A DNA stretch of 10,880 nucleotides from Clostridiales bacterium. GTDB lineage: Bacteria > Bacillota > Clostridia > Christensenellales > UBA1242. Positions 6,774 to 10,880 of the stretch are shown here, in pieces; positions within the stretch are counted from its first letter, which is position 1; each line of letters starts with the position of its first letter. Location of the stretch: assembly GCA_918241715.1 (NCBI GenBank), contig CAKJYB010000013.1, forward strand, positions 1-10,880, written 5' to 3'. Under the pieces are notes generated by a model. The model was not told the DNA's origin and did no database searches. It saw only the letters and a program-made list of their open reading frames with translations. The translations under genes were made by a program, and so were the position numbers.

Positions 6774-6802
6774 ATTCTATTTTAAATCTCTTTATTTGTC
6801 AA
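6774..6802 (-). promoter_or_regulatory. Strong promoter of the PolC-like gene, placing +1 at its start codon
   Basis: A perfect TTGACA (6797-6802, minus strand) is followed after 17 bases by TAGAAT (6774-6779, 5 of 6). The -10 element ends 6 bases before the ATG at 6767, so the usual start point is the A of the ATG itself. The intervening bases ATTGGT contain no ribosome binding site, consistent with a leaderless transcript. The -35 box begins 6 bases after the rseP stop. Confidence 0.72.
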
Positions 6803-6808
6803 GCGTTA

Positions 6809-7909
6809 TCAAAGCACGAAGTGCAAAATGTCCACCACGACGACAAACAGCAAAAGCACAATAAGCCCAACAAAGTGGATTGTGTTTTCCACCTTTTTGT
6901 TTATCGGTTTGCGTCTTATCCACTCTATTGTTGTAAACATCACATGCGCCCCGTCCAGAGCCGGAATTGGCAGAAGATTAAAGACGGCAAGGTTTGCCGC
7001 AATAAGTGGAATGAAAATCAACATATAAGACATTGATTTTGATGCAAGTGTTGCCATAGTTGTTATTGTGCCGATTGTTCCAGTCATGCTTTTGATAGGC
7101 ATTTGGAAAGTGATAAGCATCCAAAGGCTCTTCAAAACAACCCACGCAAAACCAAATGCCATTTGAAACATTCTGCAAAAGCCTTCCCATGCGTTGAAAA
7201 CATAAGCCTTTGTCTCAATGCCAATATAGGATTTTACAACATTTTCTCCAGTCTTTTCGTCAACCTCAATTTTTGGATATATTGTTATATCAAAAGGATC
7301 TGCCTTTTTTCCGTTTCTCTCTACAACAACATTGTGAATGACATAATAATTGCTTGAGTCTGGCAGTTCTCCATTGTCTTTATAATATTTCTCATATCCA
7401 GCTTTTTCTTTGTATGAGTCCAAAAGTTCAACGTAGTTTTTTCCAAAAGCAAAGTCAATTTTCTGCCCATCAATTTCGGTTATCACATCTCCAACTTGAA
7501 ACTGATTTGGAAATTCTGTGTTTAACTTGCTTACCTGTGGAATGTCGTATCCAATTGTGCACAAAAGTATCCAAGAAAAGATGACTGCTGTCAAAAAATT
7601 CATGGTTACGCCACCAAGAAGCACAATTATTCTTTTCCAAGGTTTTTGATTTGAAAATGCTGTTGGAGAATTTTCTGTTGCTTCATCTTCTCCGTCAAAT
7701 GCACAATATCCCCCAAGTGGAAAAATGCGCAAAGAAAATTTTTCTCCATTTTTCTTGTTTGTCCTTGAAAAAATTGCCGGACCAAACCCAATGGAGAATT
7801 CGTTTATTTTAAATTTCAAAATCTTTCCAGCAATATAGTGCCCAAGCTCATGCACAGTGATCATAAACAAAAGCACAACAATCGCAAGAAGAATATACAA
7901 AGCAATCAT
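6809..7909 (-). CDS. rseP: Site-2-type intramembrane zinc metalloprotease RseP/RasP
   Basis: S2P-family proteases cut membrane-spanning segments of anti-sigma factors, cell-division proteins and leftover signal peptides. The 366-residue protein shows the zinc motif HELGH (20-24) in the first membrane helix, the FGP-type segment SIGFGPAIFS (39-48), FPLGGYCAFDGE (63-74), a second membrane helix after GGVTMNF (99-105), a PDZ domain (about 125-215, with FQVGDVITEIDGQKI), and NLLPIPALDGAH (311-322), whose Asp319 is the third zinc ligand. The end is a further membrane helix. The PDZ carries an insert around residues 155-190, and the usual GPVGI-like segment reads GTIGT (277-281). ATG at 7909 follows AAAGGA closely. 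It is the last gene of the frr operon, 16 bases after cdsA; the usual dxr between them is missing. Stop is TGA followed directly by in-frame TAA. Confidence 0.95.
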   Translation of the reverse strand: MIALYILLAIVVLLFMITVHELGHYIAGKILKFKINEFSIGFGPAIFSRTNKKNGEKFSLRIFPLGGYCAFDGEDEATENSPTAFSNQKPWKRIIVLLGGVTMNFLTAVIFSWILLCTIGYDIPQVSKLNTEFPNQFQVGDVITEIDGQKIDFAFGKNYVELLDSYKEKAGYEKYYKDNGELPDSSNYYVIHNVVVERNGKKADPFDITIYPKIEVDEKTGENVVKSYIGIETKAYVFNAWEGFCRMFQMAFGFAWVVLKSLWMLITFQMPIKSMTGTIGTITTMATLASKSMSYMLIFIPLIAANLAVFNLLPIPALDGAHVMFTTIEWIRRKPINKKVENTIHFVGLIVLLLFVVVVDILHFVL

Positions 7910-7925
7910 AAACTTCCTTTAAAAA

Positions 7926-8891
7926 CTAAACTAAAACAAACATAAATGCCAAGAAAATGTATGGTGCCATAAAGATATGTGAGTCAACTCTATCCAAAAA
8001 GCCACCATGTCCCGGCAAGAATTTTCCACTATCTTTCACACCAGCTCTACGCTTGATGATTGATTCAAAAAGGTCTCCACATTGAGCAATCGCAGAGCCA
8101 AAGAAAACAATAAGCAAATAAGCCCAGATTGGAAAGATGTTCATAAATGATTCAAAAGACAAAATGTTTGCAAAAATAAGGTAAATGCAAGCACCAACAA
8201 TCACGCACCAGATTGTTCCACCTACTGCCCCAGAAATAGTCTTTTTTGGGCTGATTTTTGGGCAAAGTTTTCTTCCACCAATCACAGATCCTGTAAGCAT
8301 TGCAAAAGTGTCGGTGATCATAGGAATCAAAAGTGCAGTCAAAATTGCAAACACAGAAACATTTGATGAAACCGAAGAAAGTTTGTCAAATGGCAAGTCG
8401 TTTATGTGGTTTAAAAACATAAACATCAAAAAAATGAACGATGGGTAAACAAATGTGATAAGTGTGTTTAATGCCTTAACCAAAGAAAACTTAAAGGCTG
8501 ATGTATTTTCAATTTGTCTTACTTGCATTTCGTTTTGCAAGTTTGCTCTCTTTTGGAAAAATGAAACACAAAATGCAACAACAAATCCAACAAACATAAT
8601 CAAAATGTCAATCAAAAGTGTGTAAACAATCCAATACAAGTTTCCTGTCTTTGTTGCAAAATGAATTCCAATCAAATTTCCTGCAAACAAAAATGCTGGA
8701 AACAAAGTTGAAATCCACAGAAAGTTGTATTTTCCAATCTTTGACAAGAGCCTTGACATTTCAAAGCCACCAACGCAGGTAAGTGTGGCAAAGAAAACAT
8801 CAAAAAAATAGTCGCTTACATAGATTTTGAGCACAAACATAAGTGCAAGCGCAATAACCATAAGTATCGCTGAGTAGATTCTTTTTTTCAT
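7926..8891 (-). CDS. cdsA: Phosphatidate cytidylyltransferase (CDP-diacylglycerol synthase)
   Basis: CdsA joins CTP and phosphatidic acid to make CDP-diacylglycerol, the precursor of phosphatidylglycerol and related lipids, in the cytoplasmic membrane. The 321-residue protein is almost entirely hydrophobic helices. It contains the TDTFAMLTGSVIGGRKL and ISPKKTISGAVGG segments (193-225) and the complete family signature near the C-terminus: SIIKRRAGVKDSG (277-289), LPGHGGFLDRVD (292-303), with the conserved Lys, Asp, His and DRxD residues. A longer-than-usual loop with charged residues lies around 112-140. The ATG shares its A with the TAA stop of uppS, and GGGGG lies 7 bases upstream, so the two genes are translationally coupled. 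Confidence 0.96.
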   Translation of the reverse strand: MKKRIYSAILMVIALALMFVLKIYVSDYFFDVFFATLTCVGGFEMSRLLSKIGKYNFLWISTLFPAFLFAGNLIGIHFATKTGNLYWIVYTLLIDILIMFVGFVVAFCVSFFQKRANLQNEMQVRQIENTSAFKFSLVKALNTLITFVYPSFIFLMFMFLNHINDLPFDKLSSVSSNVSVFAILTALLIPMITDTFAMLTGSVIGGRKLCPKISPKKTISGAVGGTIWCVIVGACIYLIFANILSFESFMNIFPIWAYLLIVFFGSAIAQCGDLFESIIKRRAGVKDSGKFLPGHGGFLDRVDSHIFMAPYIFLAFMFVLV

Positions 8892-9589
8892 TATTTTCCC
8901 CCAAATCTTCTGTTTCTTTTTGAGAAAGCATAGAGTGCTTTTTCAAATTGTCTTCTATTAAATCCCGGCCAACAAACTTTTGAAAAGTATAATTCAGCAT
9001 ATGCCAACTGATATAGCATAAAGTTTGAAAGTCTTTCTTCTCCACTTGTTCTAATCAAAAAGTCAATGTCTGGTGATGGATAGGAATAAAGGTGTTTTTC
9101 AAAATTTTTTTGATTGATTTCTTCCCCAGATTCCACCATCTGTTTTGTGGCATGCACAACGTCTGCTCTGCCACCATAATTAAGCCCAATGTTTACAACA
9201 AGTCCTTTATGATTTTTGCTGATTTGTTGGACTTTTATAAGTTTTTCTTGAAGCGTCTTTGGAAATTTTGAGATGTCCCCCATAACAACAATCTTTGTGT
9301 CTTTGTTTTTTGCTTCATTTAAAAAGTCGTCAGCCAAATCTTCAAAAAGTTTGAAAAGATATTCCTTTTCATGTTCGCTTCTGTTCCAATTTTCAGTAGA
9401 AAAACCAAAAAACGAAGCATATTTTATTTCTTTTTTCTCTTGAATACACTTTATCATGTCTTTCAAGACTTCACTGCCCTTTTTGTGTCCAATCATTTTG
9501 TCAAGTCCACGCTTTGTTGCCCATCTTCTGTTTCCGTCCATAATAAAGGCAATATGCGTTGGCAGTTTTTCAATTTTTTTCTTAAACAT
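8891..9589 (-). CDS. uppS: Isoprenyl transferase, likely undecaprenyl diphosphate synthase
   Basis: UppS adds isopentenyl units in cis to farnesyl diphosphate, giving the C55 carrier lipid for peptidoglycan and wall polymers. The 232-residue protein has all cis-prenyltransferase regions: HIAFIMDGNRRWA (12-24) with catalytic Asp18, GHKKGSE (34-40), FFGFSTENWNR (60-70), VNIGLNYGGR (132-141) and PDIDFLIRTSGEERLSNF (173-190), then AELYFSKVCWPGF (198-210). It is slightly short of the common 240-250 residues. ATG at 9589 has AAGGA 5 bases before it. It follows frr by 33 bases and overlaps cdsA by one base. Chain length of the product cannot be read with certainty from sequence. Confidence 0.96.
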   Translation of the reverse strand: MFKKKIEKLPTHIAFIMDGNRRWATKRGLDKMIGHKKGSEVLKDMIKCIQEKKEIKYASFFGFSTENWNRSEHEKEYLFKLFEDLADDFLNEAKNKDTKIVVMGDISKFPKTLQEKLIKVQQISKNHKGLVVNIGLNYGGRADVVHATKQMVESGEEINQKNFEKHLYSYPSPDIDFLIRTSGEERLSNFMLYQLAYAELYFSKVCWPGFNRRQFEKALYAFSKRNRRFGGK

Positions 9590-9622
9590 AAAAATCCTTA
9601 ATAGCCTTGTATCGTTCTTTAG

Positions 9623-10189
9623 TTAAACGGTCATAACTTCTGCTTCTTTATCTGTTGCTTCTTTGTCTGCAAGAGCAGTGTATTTGTCAATAAGTTTTTG
9701 CACTTCTTTTTCGCAACCAGCAAATTCGTCTTCAGAAAGTTCTCCGTCTTTCTTCAAATCCTTAAGCATGTCAAGAGCATCTCTTCTTACGTTTCTCATT
9801 GCAACCTTTGTTTCTTCGCAAATCTTTTTAACTTGCTTTACAATTTCTCTTCTTCTCTCTTCTGTTGGAGATGGGAAAACAAGTCTGATGATTTTTCCAT
9901 CGTTTGTTGGTGTGATGCCAATGTCTGAAGCAGAAATTGCCTTTTCCACATTTTTAAGTTGAGAAACATCCCAAATGTTGATGTTTAAAATTCTTCCTTC
10001 AGAAACACTAACAGTGCCCATTTGCACAATTGGTGTTGGCACTCCATAATAGTCCACCATAACTCTGTCCAAAATGTGTGGATTTGCCCTGCCTGCCCTG
10101 ATAACAAGATATTCATTTTGTTGATGTGAATATGCTTTTTCAAGGTCATCTTTGCAAGACGAAAAAATGTCGTCAACTAATTCGTTCAT
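9623..10189 (-). CDS. frr: Ribosome recycling factor
   Basis: RRF acts with EF-G to split the post-termination ribosome. The 188-residue protein is full length (usual size about 185) and matches throughout: RAGRANP (31-37), DRVMVDYYGVPTPI (41-54), the NINIWDVS segment, then SDIGITPTNDGKIIRLVFPSPTEERR and a long charged helix with RNVRRDALDMLK. Only the last dozen residues (DKEATDKEAEVMTV) are family-variable. ATG at 10189 follows AAGGAG by 5 bases. It heads the operon frr-uppS-cdsA-rseP from a promoter immediately upstream. The pyrH gene that commonly precedes frr is not present in the window. Confidence 0.97.
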   Translation of the reverse strand: MNELVDDIFSSCKDDLEKAYSHQQNEYLVIRAGRANPHILDRVMVDYYGVPTPIVQMGTVSVSEGRILNINIWDVSQLKNVEKAISASDIGITPTNDGKIIRLVFPSPTEERRREIVKQVKKICEETKVAMRNVRRDALDMLKDLKKDGELSEDEFAGCEKEVQKLIDKYTALADKEATDKEAEVMTV

Positions 10190-10213
10190 AAAAACTCCTT
10201 TATATATATTTAA

Positions 10214-10242
10214 AGTATAACTTATATGGACTTATTTTGCAA
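10214..10242 (-). promoter_or_regulatory. Predicted promoter of the frr-uppS-cdsA-rseP operon
   Basis: On the minus strand TTGCAA (10237-10242, 4 of 6) is followed after 17 bases by TATACT (10214-10219, 5 of 6). Predicted start near 10207 leaves a leader of about 18 bases with the AAGGAG site of frr. It lies just after the terminator of the upstream gene, supporting an independent unit. Confidence 0.62.
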
Positions 10243-10254
10243 ACTAAATTAAAC

Positions 10255-10279
10255 AAAAAATTGCACGAAATCGTGCAAT
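10255..10279 (-). terminator. Intrinsic terminator of the orphan gene upstream of frr
   Basis: On the minus strand ATTGCACG and CGTGCAAT pair over 8 bp around a 4-base loop (ATTT) and the stem runs into a tract of T (TTTTTTG, to 10254). The hairpin begins about 20 bases after the stop codon of the 10299-10775 gene. It is a classic rho-independent layout. Confidence 0.85.
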
Positions 10280-10298
10280 CTTTGTAATTTTCTATAGT

Positions 10299-10775
10299 TT
10301 ATTTTCCTTCTCTACCGGCTGTTGCTATTTTTGAGAACTCATCACACGCTTGATTATAAATTTCTTCTCCATCAAGAGTGAACAACTCATCTTTTCTAAA
10401 GTCTTCAATTCTTTTTATTGTTTCATTTTTTCCAAGAGTTCTAAGAGCTTCTTGATTTTCGTCCATAGCACAAAGGTATGCAACAAGCTTTCTTTTATCA
10501 CTCAACCTTGGATATAGTTCCATAATCTCATCTCTTCTTTCGTCGCTAACACCAATGTATTTAAAAAAGACATTTACTTCTTTTTCATTATAATCAAGTA
10601 AAAATCTTGTGGATCCTGTACCATATAATCTTTCAGTATTAGCTCCCTCGTAATAACCTTGTGGAGCTTCAACTTCTTCGAATGGTATATATTCTTGATC
10701 TAACTCACCTTCTGCGTCAATAACATCCCTTTTGCCTGCATTTACATTCCAAAAATACTGATTAAAAATGTTCAT
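10299..10775 (-). CDS. Hypothetical acidic soluble protein
   Basis: I do not recognise this 158-residue protein. It begins MNIFNQYFWNVNAGKRD, has an acidic, Tyr/Gly-containing middle (EYIPFEEVEAPQGYYEG, about residues 28-44), and a C-terminal half that looks helical and charged (SDERRDEIMELYPRLSDKRK, about 77-96, and KRIEDFRKDELF). By my count it has about 34 acidic and 21 basic residues. There is no signal peptide, membrane helix or metal-binding motif. ATG at 10775 follows GGAGGG by 4 bases, and a near-consensus promoter and a clear terminator frame it as a single-gene unit. The strong expression signals make a real gene likely. Its position ahead of frr, where pyrH or tsf often lies, gives no functional clue. 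Confidence 0.8.
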   Translation of the reverse strand: MNIFNQYFWNVNAGKRDVIDAEGELDQEYIPFEEVEAPQGYYEGANTERLYGTGSTRFLLDYNEKEVNVFFKYIGVSDERRDEIMELYPRLSDKRKLVAYLCAMDENQEALRTLGKNETIKRIEDFRKDELFTLDGEEIYNQACDEFSKIATAGREGK

Positions 10776-10795
10776 TTTTCCCTCCTACGTTTTTT

Positions 10796-10824
10796 ATTAT
10801 AACACATCTTGTGCTATTTTTCAA
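10796..10824 (-). promoter_or_regulatory. Strong predicted promoter of the orphan gene
   Basis: On the minus strand TTGAAA (10819-10824, 5 of 6) is followed after 17 bases by a perfect TATAAT (10796-10801), preceded by TG one base upstream (extended -10). Predicted start near 10789 gives a leader of about 14 bases containing AGGAGG. This is among the best promoter matches in the window. Confidence 0.75.
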
Positions 10825-10880
10825 CATCTTTAGCAACACATCTTTCCCAAAAGACCTTTTCTCTTGCATCTTCTCTGTCA
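10814..10880 (-). CDS. Possible C-terminal tail of an unidentified upstream gene
   Basis: The minus-strand frame entering from the right edge reads DREDAREKVFWERCVAKDVEK and then TAG at 10814-10816. The charged, helical look and the stop just before the next promoter's -10 element suggest the end of a protein. At 21 residues it cannot be assigned to a family. Another frame is also open here, so this is tentative. The -35 element of the following gene would lie inside these last codons. Confidence 0.35.
   Translation of the reverse strand, partial: DREDAREKVFWERCVAKDVEK

Noticed and set aside
6803..6811. TGA stop of rseP followed directly by TAA, raising the idea that TGA encodes Trp
   Set aside because: All conserved genes remain full length when read with TGA as stop and use TGG at conserved Trp positions (for example in UppS), so the standard bacterial code fits; the double stop is simply in tandem.
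6811..6825. GCAC/GTGC inverted repeat at the end of rseP as a terminator
   Set aside because: The stem is only 4 bp with a 3-base loop and no T tract follows; it lies inside the last rseP codons.
1..10880. tRNA or rRNA genes, CRISPR arrays, insertion sequences, or phage genes
   Set aside because: No cloverleaf or rRNA-like segments, no regularly spaced direct repeats, and no transposase, integrase or phage-like proteins were seen; nearly all sequence is accounted for by conserved minus-strand genes.

Overview
This is an AT-rich bacterial chromosome segment in which every credible gene lies on the minus strand. It carries the translation and envelope gene cluster typical of Firmicutes. In transcription order (right to left) the genes are: an unrecognised acidic protein, frr, uppS, cdsA, rseP/rasP, a shortened PolC-like protein, rimP, nusA, ylxR (rnpM), ylxQ, infB and the start of rbfA. 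The order closely follows the Bacillus/Clostridium arrangement, and YlxR, YlxQ and PolC-type sequence next to rimP-nusA point to a Firmicute. The AT-rich coding, several TTG starts and missing neighbours (dxr, and proS or ispG) fit an uncultured or streamlined Clostridia or Bacilli lineage. I cannot name the genus.

The layout reads as five transcription units. (1) The orphan gene at 10299-10775 has its own strong promoter and a hairpin terminator. (2) frr-uppS-cdsA-rseP starts from a promoter just upstream of frr and covers ribosome recycling, the undecaprenyl carrier lipid, CDP-diacylglycerol and an intramembrane protease. (3) The PolC-like gene has a near-consensus promoter whose predicted start point falls on the A of the ATG, so its mRNA is probably leaderless. 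(4) rimP-nusA-ylxR-ylxQ-infB starts from a TATAAT promoter, passes through a leader hairpin, and ends at a terminator whose stem contains the infB stop codon. (5) rbfA has a separate promoter and runs off the left edge. A short open frame ending at 10814 may be the tail of a further gene entering from the right.

The functions fit together: unit 4 links transcription elongation and antitermination (NusA) to small-subunit maturation (RimP, RbfA), RNase P/RNA binding (YlxR, YlxQ) and initiation (IF2), while unit 2 joins ribosome recycling to lipid-carrier synthesis and membrane proteolysis. The most unusual item is the gene at the polC locus. It keeps the PolC N-terminal and OB-fold parts and an intact DEDDh exonuclease, but lacks both the PHP domain and the whole polymerase, with no polymerase remnant downstream. 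It may be a detached proofreading or replisome-binding subunit. No RNA genes, mobile elements, CRISPR arrays or phage genes were seen, and no stretch over 300 bases lacks a gene.
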